A DNA stretch of 64,000 nt, from NCBI GenBank assembly GCA_026261815.1, contig JAMPIT010000510.1:15906001-15970000 (forward strand), read 5' to 3'. Shown here piece after piece: positions 37,571 to 51,600 of this stretch. Under the pieces are notes generated by a model. The model did no database searches. It saw nothing but the letters and a program-made list of their open reading frames with translations, and was not told the origin of the DNA. Numbering within the stretch: position 1 is the stretch's first letter; every line of letters begins with the position of its first letter. A program made the position numbers and the translations under genes. The stretch comes from Monarcha castaneiventris obscurior (taxonomy: Eukaryota > Chordata > Aves > Passeriformes > Monarchidae).

Positions 37571-40500
37571 TGAATACATGCCTAATTGCTGTCACCAGTT
37601 CTCTTTATTAAGTGAACACATTTCGTGTGCACTGAAAAACCTGCCACGTGCTCAGGTATGTAAACACACTTTACAAAAAGACCTGTAATGGAAGGTCCTT
37701 CTGAAAACTTCCTCTGTGCATTTCTAGGTACCTTAATATACTAAGAAAAAAAAAAGCCAGTCCAGAAATTAGACCTCAGAGTCTGGAAATCACATGTTTC
37801 TTAGGAAGTTACCTGCCATGTGATTTGATATTTCTATTTTCCACTGAATTCTGGAGCGCTAGCTAATACAACAGAATGGTCTGAATGTGATAAGGGAGTG
37901 ATTTCATTGCTCTGCCAGAGTTCTGTGGAAATCTTTTGAGATGTGTGGCTTTTTTCTTCACCTCCACTCTTTACAAGGCCAGTGCAGTGACACTCCAGAA
38001 GCGACTTGCCCTGAAGTCTCTCAATGATGGCACTTCCTGCCCCGGTGACACCGCTGGAGCATGTCTACACTGTAAATGCCTAATAAAACAATTCTCCTGG
38101 TGCAAGCACACACATTCCTGTAGTGACAACAGAGGTGGAGAGGAAACTACCTGAGCACTTCCTAAGGGAGGTCCTGTGCATTTAAATGTAGCTAAAGATG
38201 CTCTTGTGAAGACCTCTTAAAGCACTACTTCTTCACTGGCTGCACTAAACTGCCTTCACAAATATTGTTTTACTAAGGAGCTAATTTTTAGGTGTTGAGT
38301 GGATGCCTACATGAGGAAGATTATATTTGAGCTATAGATCTCATTATATTCAGATGCCAGCTAACAAAAACTTATTTTCAGTAGTAGAGACCTTTTCTCT
38401 TATTTCTGTTAGTAGATTCAGTAAGAGTTTTAACCAGGAGTTTTCTCCTCTATATTTTCATCAAATCTAACCTGCTATTTAGAGCAATCCTGGCAGGCGA
38501 TTGTTAAGGCTCTGATCACCAGCTTTTTGCAAGAGGGACACTTGAGAAAAGAGTCTGTACTGACCAGCCCTTAGTGGGGAAATGACAGAAGACAATAAAA
38601 TTATTTCTCTGCACAGGGAGGGTGGCATAATCCAAAACTTGGATTTGATTCTTAGAGAAAATCTGTCATTTTACTTTAGGTAGAGTTTTATTCTTCTATT
38701 TTGCTTAAAGATCTCTGTAAAAGGACACCTCACCTTTTAATTATTTACTTTAAGGTCTTCTTGATTCACATTTAATGGAAACACATAGTTCTTAAAAAAT
38801 AAATGAACTCTTTTTCATAGATTATAATGAGGCCATCTCCATGGTAATTAATTTCAGAGAATGGCACTCACCTGGCATATACTATAATTACACTTTAATA
38901 TTGAGCCTGATCTGAGCAACTAACTGAAATGAATTAACAAAATATGTTTTATTAAAGCTAAGCAGGCTATGATTGTTATAGTAATTATAATGATGATGAT
39001 TATTATTATTACATGGATCTCAAATTCTTTTAAAACAGCATCTTTTTCTGTGAGCAAATACTCAGTTCATTTTCATAATTCTTAAGACCATACTGATATC
39101 AGAGTGGTTTGCCGGTGTTTTTCAGATTAGAAAATCAATCAAAGAAGGTAATCTCTAGTTGACTTCTATGGGTATTTTTACAACCTGCTTATGTATTAAT
39201 ACATATTAGCAATCTATAAAGCAGAAACCATAATTATGCTAGTTTTTCAGAGAGCAGATTTGTGATATCTCCAAGTGGATAGAATAGGCCTAAGATGTTT
39301 TTTTTTTGTTTGCTGTTTCATTTTCTAACACCAAAACTAAGCATCCCTTCCGACAGAAATATCCTTTGTTTCACTGATCTCATTTTTTTCCAAAACAGGT
39401 GTAATGGACTTTATCTGTTCATCAGGATCTTATCTTGCATTGATTGCATGCAGTTTGTGTTGATTCATTTGAATTCACAAAGCTGGTCATAGGCCTAATT
39501 TCTGTCTCCAAATTCTTTATCCTTTCAGCAATTCTGAATACTGCTCCTTATTCTTCCTCACTGAAAAACAAACTGGCCAGCCTTGTAGTTCTTGCCTTGC
39601 TCTCAGTCTAAGTCACTATTTCCCAACACACACACTCCCACACACATGCACACTGTTAATTATATAATTATATTTAATATATGCCCAAATATAAACCCTT
39701 TTAAATAGTACTGGTGTATATAACTGCATTTGGACAATTATTTAGAAGTATGTGTGCATATACACAGGATAAACTGGGGTTGACATGGGTAATATTTGAC
39801 AATGCTAACATATTTATTTATTAAATGTAAAGTAAAGATATAAATTTATAAGAAGCAGAATTCTTTGCAATTAAAATGAAAATTGGGAAAGGGTGATTTA
39901 GACAATTTGGCAAATTAGAACAGTGTTTCAATCATGTTTGCTCAGGCTTCTCTTCAGATACCTCTTTCTCAAAACATGACTGCACACACTGACAGGAAAA
40001 GTTGATGTCAATGGAAAGCTGTGCAAGTGATGTTTTGTTTAATCTTATTTCAGAACTTGTAATGTGTGTTTCACTCATTGCTCTTCCAGAGAAACAGAAA
40101 AATGCAATTTCTGGTATGGTTCTTCATTTCCAAACAAGAGATACACAAAGTGTTTAAACAAACCAAGGCCTGGGGTATGACTTCATTATGACCAATATGA
40201 TTTCCCCAAATCAACTATAAAGTCCATTACAGTAATTTTTTAGACTTTTGTTTATAACACATCTCTGGATGTTTCAGAAGAAAGCTAAACTAACCATATT
40301 TTTTTGTGTTTAGGCAAACAGAGTCCAATTTTGCTGCAATGTTGCATTTACTTTATACTGATTTTGCACAGTGAGGCAGAAGAATAGTGCTAGCCAGAAA
40401 GAAACCATATTAGCTGTAATGCCATTCCAATTCTCTCTGAAGAGACATATATGCTTTGGAAAAACTACTTTTTGAAATTCTTGGTACTCTAACAACCCAT

Positions 40501-41099
40501 AAAGCAAACAAGAACAAGATGAGACTGGAACTGATTATATTCCAAACACTTGATTAAAAAATGGAAATTGTAGATAATTCCTGTAGAGCTACAATATGGG
40601 TAATTTTGATAACATTTTCATTTTTTTCTACAGCAGTGCTGTTTTTCCCATCATATAGTAGTAACTGGAAAACACACTTACCCCTTCTATAATTGCTTTC
40701 ATACTTTTTCATTGCTTTTATTACAGAAACTGCACTTATGTAATAAAGTAAAACAAACTGTGAGCTGCTACATATTGTAAATATTCTACACTTATCTTGC
40801 TATACTATTTATGGTACCTTATTCCTTTCTGGTTGTTATCTAGATCTGTATGATGAAATCTTTAATAAAGTAAAATGGGTGATTGCCTGAAAAGCACACA
40901 AGAAACAGGACATTTTGCACCATACTAAAAGACACTTTACCAGCTGTTCACTGTCAGAGAAAAAGGACGTTTCCAGTAAGTACCAGGGAGGTCTGTCTTG
41001 GTGTGGTATTATTGAGTAGTTTTGTTAACGACTGTGACCTCTCATTAGGACTGATTTGTAAAATTTATGGATGTCTTCCTGCCTCACAAGTACTGAACG
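37571..41099. other. Non-coding, probably intronic; possible regulatory element
   Basis: No supported gene. The sequence at about 38.75-39.02 kb is rich in TAATTA-type words and has the texture of a conserved non-coding element. Inside it, 38872-38919 has an excellent minus-strand donor (GCCAG|GTGAGT) and could be a 48-bp phase-0 mini-exon. A (TTA)n/(TGA)n microsatellite-like run sits near 38.99-39.01 kb. Confidence 0.4.
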
Positions 41100-41890
41100 A
41101 CAGGATGAAAATGCAAAATGTCTGTGCTAAATTAGACAGATGGTTTGATGTCAACAAGAATAAAGTAGTGCAGACGATGGCAAAGTGCTTCATGTTAGAA
41201 CAGAGAAATGGAATGCATAAAGGCAAAACTGGGACTCAATGTGTCGGCAGCATTACTGCAGTAAAGAGTCTGGGATTAATAAGTGCCACAAACTGAGTAA
41301 GAGAAATATAATGCTGTTGTAAAAAGCAAAAACAAAGGCCTCCAAAAAAAGTCATATGTCAGTCCAGGATACAATAACAGCAACATAAAATGCATGAAGG
41401 AATCATTTCCAGTCACATGTGCCTGGCAACAGAGAGGCTTTGTGTAGAGTACTGTGTCCACCTCCGGCCACTCTGCTTTGCAGACAGGATCACATGCTGG
41501 ACAAGGGCAACAGCAAGAGGGAAATCAGGTTAGACTCCAAAGAGTGGAACCTAGGAAAGAAAAACAAAAAAAACCCAGTTAATTTGGAAAAAATACAGAT
41601 AGTGGAGGATAAAAAGGAAAAGGTGTTGCCTTGTCCTCAACGTACAGCTGATGTGAAACAAGAAATAGTTGTTTTAATTTACCGCAGTGAATATGCTGAT
41701 TAGATATGGGGAAAATCTTAACTGGGAGATGAGTGAGACATTACAGCAGGCAAGCAAGAGACATAAGAATGAGGAATATTTTTTAAATCATATATTTGTC
41801 TTGTATGATGTAGGCTCAAACAACCCTTTTGGCCTCAAAGTAAATGATTTCGTCAGGTCACCTCTGACTGTGCCTTCCCTCTCTGAAGGA
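41100..41890 (+). mobile_element. Ancient, highly diverged CR1-like LINE
   Basis: The order of landmarks follows an old amniote CR1 3' half: 'gatggtttgatgtcaac' then 'aaagtgcttcatgttagaac', 'ctgggattaataagtgccac', 'aatgctgttgtaaaaagcaa', 'gtagagtactgtgtccacct', 'gaatatgctgattagatatg', and finally 'tcagacctcaaag'-type tail words near 41.83-41.87 kb. Identity to young CR1 is low and gaps are many, so this is a relic older than the other copies here. The frames 40883-41296, 41419-41703 and 41687-41968 are fragments of this relic, not genes. Confidence 0.6.
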
Positions 41891-43463
41891 AATGCTGTGC
41901 TCCCAGAAGAAGAAAACAATTTTAACCTCACTGTATTCCTGGGAAAAAAAAACCCCAAAACCACCTAAACAAGCAATTTGGCCTTTAGATCTCTTGAATG
42001 TTTAGATAAGGGGATTGCAACTGGGAATCCAATAAGAAGAGTAGAGTTGCCTCTTTGTACAAATGTGATGAGTCCTCACTTAAATACAATAATGAGATAA
42101 CCCAATAAGATGGGTATATATTTCCTGTACCACTTAAATTAAAAATTCCAATGAAAAACCAAATAAATAGTTCCTGGATTGGTGAGAGAGAAGTTGCACT
42201 TAAGTATTTCAGCTGTTTGTCCCATTAAAAAGGGAACTTAAAGACAGCCGGATTACAAAGTACACATACCTCCATGGAAAAATAGATGGGTGTGAAATTT
42301 TCCCAGGTTAGTTCTCAGCCCCGGGCCTTGCTTCTAAAAGCTTTTTACTCCCATCTGTAGAGTATGCTCATGGGGACAATCAGAGCAGAAGGCAAACTTC
42401 TGGTGCTCTGAATTACCCCCATGAGGGTCCTCTCTCTGGAGACAGAGCCCAGAGAGAGTCTACTTCCCTGGGGTACACTGACTACTATCCTGACTGCCTC
42501 CATAATTTAGCAGCTGACAGCTGAAAGCAAGAGACACAATTTCGAACAATGACAGTGATTAAGCTTGGGGAATTTCTGTAAGGGAAGTGGCATATCTCCT
42601 GCTATTTTTAAATCAAAGCTAGATGTCTCTCCGAAAGGTTTGCATTAGTCAAATACAAGGCATGATTCAATTAAAGGAAAGTTACTGGTCTCACTAAAGG
42701 AATGAGTGTCTGAAATTGGAGGAGTCATGATTTAAGAGGGTGATCTAATAGCTTAAATAGGAGCAAGGCATTGTTTTATATGAGCAGTAAGAAACATATA
42801 ATAGTGTGTCTAATACTCAAAAATAAGGTAATTTCAGACTGCTCTTTGATTTACCTTTTTGTTTCTCTCTGGATCTAAAGTAGAAAAAATATATCTTTGT
42901 TGACAAGGTATATTATTTGTAGTTTTAAATAGAATTATGCTGCTATCAAAAGCACTAATGGGGACCTGATGAGAACAGTCCATGACATTTTGCCTCCTTA
43001 GCCTCTCTTTGTCTTCCTTTATTGAATTGTCTTGACTTGCATTTTCCTTATTTCTATTCTTATACTTACTAAAGAACTAAAACTGCGAGAGATTCAGTAT
43101 TGTAACAGTATGTTCCTGACAGTCCAAAATTAGGCTTTTTAAACTCTTAGGGGGAAGAAAAAGGAGAGCACAGTAACCTATAAGTTATACCCTAACTCCC
43201 TTTCCCCCTTTTCTGTTAAAAAATTTATTCCCTGCATTGGAGCTTGGAAGGATAACACTGCAGAAAGGGCTTCTCAACATGGACATTTTTTAGAAGCTGT
43301 TGTTTATCTGTCTGTTCTTCCTTATTAAGTAAACTTTCACACAAAATCCAATAAACACATGCTGCACATGCAGATATCTTGGATCATTGTATTAAGGTGT
43401 ATTAAGATATTGGATGCAGTCGTGCTCCCGAATGCTCTCTGCTACAAGATAAAACAGCTGCAG
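41891..43463. other. Non-coding, nothing recognised
   Basis: AT-rich sequence between two CR1 copies. A minus-strand segment ending at a good GTATGT donor near 42.27 kb reads LTWENFTPIYFSME in phase 0, but lacks a convincing acceptor. No further structure seen. Confidence 0.4.
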
Positions 43464-43705
43464 TCAGAGGGTGGGTTTAGATTAGATATTAAGAAGGACT
43501 TTTTTACTGTGAGGGTATTGAGGAACCAGAACAGGTTGCTCAGAGAAGCTGTGGATGCCCTGTCCCTGCAAGTGTTCAAAGCCAGGTTGGATGGGGCTTT
43601 GAGCAACCTGGCCTAGTGGAAGGTGTCCCTGCCCATGGCACAGGCCTGGAACTGGATGACCTTTAAGGTCCTTTCCAAGCCAAATCATTCTATGAGTTTA
43701 TGAAT
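43464..43705 (+). mobile_element. CR1 LINE 3' end fragment (sense on + strand)
   Basis: Well-preserved CR1 3' end: 'gggtttagattagatattaa', 'aacaggttgctcagagaagc', 'ttggatggggctttgagcaa', 'ggtgtccctgcccatggcac', 'tttaaggtcctttccaagcc' and a terminal 'attctatgagtttatga'. The plus frame ending at 43616 is CR1. Confidence 0.93.
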
Positions 43706-44225
43706 CCTCCACAGTGTATTTTGTGCTGTAAAAGATCTTGGTATAATTCTGGGCAATGGAGTTGAAGAGAGCCTTCTTTTCTTAAATCAAACTGACAGTA
43801 CTTGTGAGAGAAATGTGTTGAAGACAGTGCTAGAAATATTCATGATGTGAAAAGATAAGGAAATTGGGGGAAACTGAATAATCAGTTGTCAGCAAAACTT
43901 AGGTTCTCTGAAAGAAAATTCATTGTCCAGAATTTCTTCCTTGGTTGGAACTTCATGTAAAGGGTAAAAGAATATAAATACACAGAACTGTAATGTAAAT
44001 ATAGACAAAATTTAATTGCTATGGATTTTTGTGAAAATATTCAGAAAATGCTTTTAGTTTTGAATGATAAGAGATACGCTTTCTTTAGTGGTACCACAGC
44101 AAGGAAACAAGGTCCACCTGTGATATGGCAGAACAGCAAAAGTTTGAGCTCTATGGCTCAGAATGGACAGTGACAGTCTCTGGGAAGAAGAAAGGCAAAA
44201 TTATAGGCAGTATCATTTAGTTGAA

Positions 44226-44430
44226 GCTCACAGATTTTTTTGAGTTGGAAGGGACCCACCAGGATCGAGTCCAACTCCTGGCCCTGCACAAGACCATCCC
44301 CAAGAATCACACCATGTGCCTGAGAGCATTGTCCAAACACTTCCTGAGCTGTGTCGGGATGGTGCTGTGACCACTTCCCTGGGGAGCCTCTTCCAGTGCC
44401 CAACCACCCTCTGGGTGAAGACTAATCCTT
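44226..44430 (-). mobile_element. CR1 LINE 3' end fragment (sense on - strand)
   Basis: Antisense CR1 of the same 3'-end type as 7003-7206: 'agttggaagggacccaccag', 'accatgtgcctgagagcatt', 'gtccaaacacttcctgagct' and 'cttccagtgcccaaccaccc'. The tail is the sequence type borrowed by the SINE at 27.5 kb. It lies about 0.5 kb from the oppositely oriented CR1 at 43.5 kb. Confidence 0.92.
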
Positions 44431-47400
44431 AAATGGAAAGAAAAAATGAAAAGGCAAAAAAAGGGAAGGATGGGAATGCCAAGTTCTGTTCCAATGACAG
44501 AGAATTAAAAGGAAGAATTTTTTTAGGGGTCAGAATAAGCTGTGTATTCTGAAAGAATATCATGGCATTTGCAGTTTTTAAAGTTTTTACCATCATTCAT
44601 TTGAGTTAGAAGAGCTTTGGGTTTAGTTCATGCTACCATAAATTGAGAACAATGCCATCAAAGTTACTGAAAATGCACTTGTATAAAACATCCTGTCTTT
44701 GAGACATTTCAGTCAAAATCCAAATATCAAATCATCTGTATTTCAACAGACATAAGATTAGAGAAGAAAAGTATCAAATTATATCATCAGTGCTTTCTTC
44801 TACTGCAGCCAAAATCTGTGATTAAACAAACACAGATGAAAAGAAATTTTATACTGTGGAATTATTACTTTTCCCTGCCAAAGGTATTTTATTAATAGAT
44901 TTTGTATTCTTTTCTGTCAAATATAGTCATTGTCCTAAATGATCATCCTGAGAATTATGAATTCATTGCAGTCTTATTTTCTAATATTAAGCTTAAAGTA
45001 TACTTTATATCTTACTGAAGAATATTCCATCAAGAATGTGTATCCACTTCTTGTTTTCTTCATCTGAGAAACCAGATCTTTTTATTTCCTCTGGTGAAAG
45101 GTCAAAGTATGTGTGCCTTGTGTGGAGGTGGAAGAATAATTCCCAGTTTCCTCTGTTGGTTCATCTGCTCTTTATGGGTGCTGAATGAATTGAAAGATAA
45201 TGGCAAAAGAAAGGAGAGTGACCAGCTGTGGACTGGCTCTTGGTATAGTGAATTTCCAATTCTAGAAATGTGCAGGAGAGTGGCTGTTACATATTAGGCC
45301 AGTTGTTTATGCTTCTGACACAGTTCTGAGAGCATAAAATACCTGAAAAATGAGTCTACCTGTGACAACTTTTAGTGCCCTTTCAATTCCACACAATTGA
45401 CATAATTTAGGCAGGTGACAGCCAGTCCTTTAGAAAGTCCATCTGCCTTTAGTATTCATAGGAAACCAAGTTTATGGGATTTTATAATCTCGTAACTTTG
45501 ATGTTTTTATCTCATTCTAGTGAGTTATAGAAGTTATAGAAGTAGTTTTGCTAGTAGATTGTTAAATAAGTAAATATAATCCTGAGAGTTTAATATGCTA
45601 AAGTAATAAGAATTATGTACCAGTCATGCACAAAAATCTATGTTGGAGGAAGGAAGAAAAATTGAGTTTTCCAGAGTAAGTATGAATATGTAATGGATAA
45701 AATCCCAACAGAATTTCAATGGTTGTTATTTGAAAATAAAAAAAAAGCTCTGGCTGAGGAAGTGTGTCCTTCATATGCATTTAATTCTAATGAATTAACT
45801 GTGTACATCTATTAAACTTTCACTATGTACCAAAGTCACCTACTTGAATATGTAGCTTCCATTTTATACCAAAGCTGAAGCCAATTTAAAGGCTAATGCT
45901 GACAAGACTTCAGACAGGATAATGAGTACTTCAAAATGTCACCACAAACTAGTTAAATGTAAAGATTATCAAGAAATGTCATGTCTTCAAAATGAACAGA
46001 ACCAAAAAGGCTTTGACGCAGTGCATACAGGGTAAGAGAATTTTTCTTTTAAAGGAGTAAATATTTCTGCTGAATGAATAAAGGGCTGCTGAAATTTTTT
46101 AGGTGGTTATGCAAGATAAATAAACAGGACTAAATGAGAAAAACAATAGGCTGGTAATAAATAAAGAAAAAACATCCCCATAAGAAATATAAGATAATAC
46201 AAAGAGAAACTGAACTGGCAAAAAGTTTGAATCCCCCCTTTCCTTTTTTTAATTCATCAGGAGACCTTGTTAAACAATTCTTTGGATGATTTTGATACAG
46301 TCTGATATGAAAAAGGAAGATGGCTCTGAAATGTAAAAATCATTTAAATATAATAATTGGCATAACATCAAAACAAAGGAGGCAGGAGACAATTTCCAGT
46401 TAAATTATTGTCAGGATGGCAATAATATTGTGTTTCAGGTCTGTTTCTAGGATATTTACATATTTAACTAGTTAAAATGGGAAAATTGTAAGCTGCATTT
46501 TAGGATTTGCATTGCCTAATAAAGCAGCTGGTTCCTCAGATATGTGTTAGCAGAAGATTACATTTTATATTAGCTCCACTACAACAAAAATGAAAAATTC
46601 ATCCAATGCCAGAACTCTATATTGAAGTATATAAACTGTTTCAAAACAGAGCAGTATTAAAGAAGAAGAAAGACAAAAGAAATAGTAAGAATTGTGCATT
46701 GGTGTATAAACAGTCTGAAAAATTAGATTAATATGATAACATTGGTAGGAGAATTCTATTGGACAATAACCCATTCAATGATGTTTTGAATAAGTTTAAG
46801 GAAGATGTCTTTGGTGATGTTTGCTAAGAAGTTTTCAACTGCAAAAAATGTACTGAAAGATCAGTCTTGGTCCTGAAAATCACAACAGAATCTAGGCCCA
46901 ATGGCTGAAAATAGAACTGCAGTGGGTTCAAACTGGAAATAACATCTACATGAGAAATTAGACACTGGAAATATTTATTGAGAGTTGAGTACATTAGCAC
47001 AAGAAATCATTAGATTAGCATGGTCTAGTCTTTTTAAACTATTAATTTTCATTCAATCAAAGCTCCCTGTATTCACTGAGAGAAAAGTTTGTATTTTATG
47101 ATTTTGCAAAAGAAAATCAGTTTAAACTATTATATTGGGCCTTCTGGCTTTAAAATTATGATCCAGATAAAAATCAGTCACAGAAAGACACTTCATATGA
47201 AATCAGCGGATTTTAAAATAATTCATAATTTTGACCAGATATCTTAAGGCAGATATTTTCATGCATTTTTATCCACAGAGAATACTTAAGCATTTGCTAA
47301 ATGTTACTTTCGATATAAGTAGAAACAACAAGGAAATCACCAGCATTTGATCAGCTCACCCCACATTGCTGACTTTTGGATATCACCATGTCAGATTACA

Positions 47401-48025
47401 GAATAAATACATTTTCTTGGAATTAAGTACACCGCGTATTTCTCGTACTGTAAGAAACTCTATGTGACGTGTTATCCATAAGCAAGCAATGAAGTAAGAC
47501 ATTTTTGTGTTCTTGGTAATTGTTTCCAAATCATTCTGTGCTAAAATTAACACCAGCATTTTTGAAAGCTTAGGTCTTCTGAGGAATTAACTTTCATAAA
47601 TGAGTCTTCATGCAGGTTTTCACAACTATTTTTCTCTCTAAGAAATAATGGGCATACAAATTTTATATCAATTTTCTTCAGGTAGTTATTTTGTAAAGAG
47701 ATACATTTAAAACGAAACAGTCATGGACACTGAACATCCTTCATGTATATAAATAGAGTTTAGAGCTACATGGCTGGTTGACTTCATTGTTGCTTGTCTT
47801 AGCTAGCTCAGGGGATCCCTCCATGGATGTCCGTTCCAGGCTTTTAGGATGGGATTCACAAAAACCCTGTTCAACACACTGGGGATCACCACCCTCAGTA
47901 AGATGTGTCGCTGTGATGGATTATCTTAAAAACTGGCATTTTCAAGGCTACAAGTCCCTGACTGTGAGCTGCAGGGAGTCACTTTATTGGAGTGAAAAAT
48001 CCATGTGTTTTCTGCTGGAAATTTA
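44431..48025. other. Non-coding, nothing recognised
   Basis: AT-rich unique-looking DNA. On the minus strand near 46.62 kb a very strong pyrimidine-rich acceptor precedes a short open frame (YILQYRVLALDEFFIF, then a stop) with no usable donor, so it is not annotated as an exon. Confidence 0.4.
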
Positions 48026-48605
48026 GAATCATAGAATGGTTTGGGTTGAAAGGGACCTTAAAGATCATTTAGTTCCTTCCCCCCCTTGCCATGGGCAGGG
48101 ACAACTTCCACTAGACCAGGTTACTCAAAGCCCCATCCAGCCGGGCCTTGAACACTTCCATGGCTAGGGCATGCACAACTTCTTTGGGCAACCTGTGCCA
48201 GTGTCTCACCACCCACACAGTAAAGAATTCCTTCCTAATATCTCATCTAAACCTGCTCTCTGTTAGTTTAAAGCCATTACTCCTTGTCCTATCACTACAT
48301 GCCCTTGTCAAAAGCCCCTCTTTATGTATCTTGTAGGCTCCCTTTACACACTGGAGAGATCCTAATAGGTTTCCCTGGAGCCTTTTCTTTTTCAGGATGA
48401 ACCATCTCACTTCTCTCAGTCTGTTTTTTTGGGAGAGATAATTCCAGCCCTCTGATCATATTTGAGACCCTCCTCTGAACCTGCTCCAACTGGTCCATGT
48501 GCTTTCTATGTTGTGTCCAGAGCTGGACACAGTACTTTAAATTGGAGTAGAGGTGAAGAATCACCTCCTTTGACCTGCTGGTCCTGCTATTTTTTTGATG
48601 CAGCA
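48026..48605 (-). mobile_element. CR1 LINE fragment, longest well-preserved copy
   Basis: About 580 bp of antisense CR1, starting at its own 3' end with 'agaatcatagaatggtttgg' and running through 'ccatgggcagggacaacttc', 'gggcaacctgtgccagtgtc', 'ccttgtcctatcactacatg', 'ctctgaacctgctccaactg' and 'gtccagagctggacacagta'. It is the longest well-preserved CR1 here, truncated at its 5' end like nearly all CR1 copies. Frames on both strands inside it are repeat-derived. Confidence 0.94.
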
Positions 48606-51600
48606 AAGGCTCTTTATTTCAAATTACAAGTGGAAAAGGAAAAAAGGGTGTACAGTAGACACTGCTCACTAGAGTGATGGTCTTTTCCTAAAAGGTGGGC
48701 TCAAACCTTTCCCAAGAGAGGATCAGACTGATTCTCAGCCCACCATATCCCAGGAACTACTCTGTTGGATATCACTCTGCTGAGCTGAGAAAAAACATCA
48801 TTATTTTTATGGTGGGAACAGCAATCACATGAGAAATTATGTCAAAACATATAGTTCAGGGAAACGGGCACAGTTTATTATGGGTTTGTGGCATTTCTGA
48901 CTGTTGTTATTTGTCCATATATAGGGATGGAAAAAGACTGTGTGAACTGAATTTATCAACAACTGACTTGGAAAAAAAAGACTGAAAATATTTCACGCTT
49001 TTAAATCCAGTGAGGTGTCAAGATGTTTTACTTTCATTTTTGCTACCCTTCACTACAAGTCTCATCTATATAACTTGCCAGTACCCTAGTGATCTAACCT
49101 GCATTTTGGTTAAAATGATCATTTACCCAGAAATAAGCTGGTCATGTATACAAGCAGGTAATATGTGGGTTCCTCTGTATTTGTAAAAATATTTATACTG
49201 TAACTTATGCTTTTGGACTTCTCTTCTTTGGTGGAGTCCTGCAATGGATTGAATTATATCATTTGCAGCTGTGGCTATTGAAAAATAAAATAACTGCTTT
49301 TCTTGTGGAGAAGAAAGAACTGGAAATGTTGTGAGAAAGATGTTCTTTAGTATAAATATTAAATTGTATTTTTGTTTCCAAGGTAGAAAAACATGCAAGT
49401 ACTTAATCAAACCCCAATACTGAGCATATGATTTGCATTTTAAACAGATTAAACTCTCTAAAGTCTCAAAATTATATATTTGGTAATGAGTTTTAGAGGT
49501 GATTTATTTCAAAGTTAAAATTAATTATGGACAAAGTTTTCCTTAGGAAGTGTAAATTTCTGTACCTATTTGTGTGTTCACCTGTCTTTTGCAGTGTGTG
49601 CATTTGATTTTAATTGATTTTCATTACTGAACACTGGATTTTCATTATATATTATTGACTTTCCTTGATTTGATAGGCAAGGTGACCGATCATGCCTGCT
49701 TACTTCAGCACATCCTTTTTGTTCCTGTTTTGGGGTATTACGGCATGAGCTGTCTGCATGTGTATAATAGATACTGCAAGTAACATCAAATTTTGTGGCC
49801 TGTTCTTCAGGAGACTAAAAAATCCTAGCTATGTTATACATCTGTATTTAATGTAAGGTAAGAGATGCAAGATAAATAAAAGGATGAAATACTCAGCTCA
49901 GGGTGGAAGTCCTTTACAAGGAAAACAATACGGATACAACCTCAGAAATTATAATTTCACTGAATGTTTCTCATGGAATAATGCTCCCAAAACATCTGAT
50001 TGTTTGTTTCAGACCTGAATATGTTCAGAAGACAGTCCAGGACTTCCTGAGCAGGGATGATCATGGTGAAGGCAGTTAATGGGAACATGCTAATTATTGG
50101 CAAAAGGAAGCATCTATGATATCAGTAGCTCACTGCTACTATCAAATTTTCTTCTTTTAGGAAATCTGAGGAAAGAGTGGTTTGCAGTGGTAGATATACC
50201 TCACGGTTCAGAGATTTCACTGAAATTGCAAAAATTCAATGAAATCTGAAGACTTAAGAACAAATTGAAAGTATCCAAATCAATGATACATTCTTAACTG
50301 GTTTGAATCTGGACAATCAATTTTGTGGCCAGTATCATCCCAGAGGCATCTCTGACACTGGAATTTTTTTGGGGGAAGGGCTGAAGTGACAGAAGAGCTG
50401 AAAAACTTTAAAAACATTAATGAATAATACAGAAGACGGCTGTACAGAAAGTGCAAGTCTCAGCACTTATCATCCCTCAGTGAAGACAAATCATTTGGTT
50501 ACATTTTTTACCCTGAGGGCCATGATTGTGATGAGCATAAAAACATGTTTTCTATCATTCAAGCTCTTTTCTTTTTCTCCAAATGCATTGTGCTTAGATA
50601 AACTGAGTAACCTACTAGAAATATAGGAACTGGACATCCGTGAAGAGAGAAAAAGTGCGAGTCTTTTCAACAATTGCTGTATTTTGCAGGTTGGAAACAA
50701 ATTGGTGTTTCCAAAACTGGCTCTCATAAATGCACAGTCCTGTCCCCACTAGGACAGGGCTTTTTGAGAAAAGTAAAAATTTTTTAAGCATGTGCAGTCA
50801 GTCCTGATTTGTTTGTGCAGTACATACAGCATGCCTGCATTTCTGCCTAATAAATCAGACCTAACGCTCATACCTACCCCTGTCTGCCTGATGTCTGCTG
50901 GCAGCTCTTCCCTGTATGCATGATAATTCCTCTCCATGCTAGTGGCTTGAGGAAAGCTGCTGCTCCTTGAATCATAGGAACTCCTAAAACTGCAAGATTC
51001 TGAGCATTTCAGCATGGGCTGCTTTCTGAGTATGAATTGCATGCCAAACAGAAATCATGGAGAGGGAAAGAAAGAAACTACATATATTCATCAATCCTAG
51101 ATCTCAGCGTTGCTTGGTAGGAGAGGGAAGAGGCTTGTTAGTTAATGTAGCAATTAGGCAAGACAAACCCCACAGTAAACAGTCACTCTCTAAGCTATAT
51201 GAAGATGCAGCCCTCCGCCCAAACTCACCAGTTCTGGCAAAGAACAGAATATACATCAGGGATAGACAGTGTTTAGCTGACTTCTGCAATTGTAAAATGC
51301 CTATAAAAGGAAAAACATTTTATATTTCTCTGAGTCTTTGTGTGCAGAGTAGCTTTCTGTCTGTGGTAAAGGAAACAGCCACAGCATTCTAGAGGGGATG
51401 AAAAGGGGAGGGGAAGTGGGCTGTTTTCTTACTGCTGTCATCTGAAGCAAGATATTTCTCTCATAGGAACTCACGCTCAATATAAGAGTTATGATGATTC
51501 ATTTCATTTTGCAGGCCCTCCTCCATCCAGGCTGCCAGAGACCACAGGAGCATACAGAGAAACTGCTTTTTTCAGAAAAGAACTGATTTTTTTTTTTATT

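Noticed and set aside
40690..40740. Mini-exon (SVIKAMKKYESNYRR) with good splice sites on the minus strand
   Set aside because: Its end phase cannot be joined to the 37.0-kb exon without a stop.
40883..41968. Series of plus-strand frames suggesting a gene
   Set aside because: Most of the stretch follows an ancient CR1 relic; the frames are broken pieces of it.
48322..48677. Frames of 94 (minus) and 71 (plus) codons
   Set aside because: They fall largely within the CR1 copy at 48026-48605.
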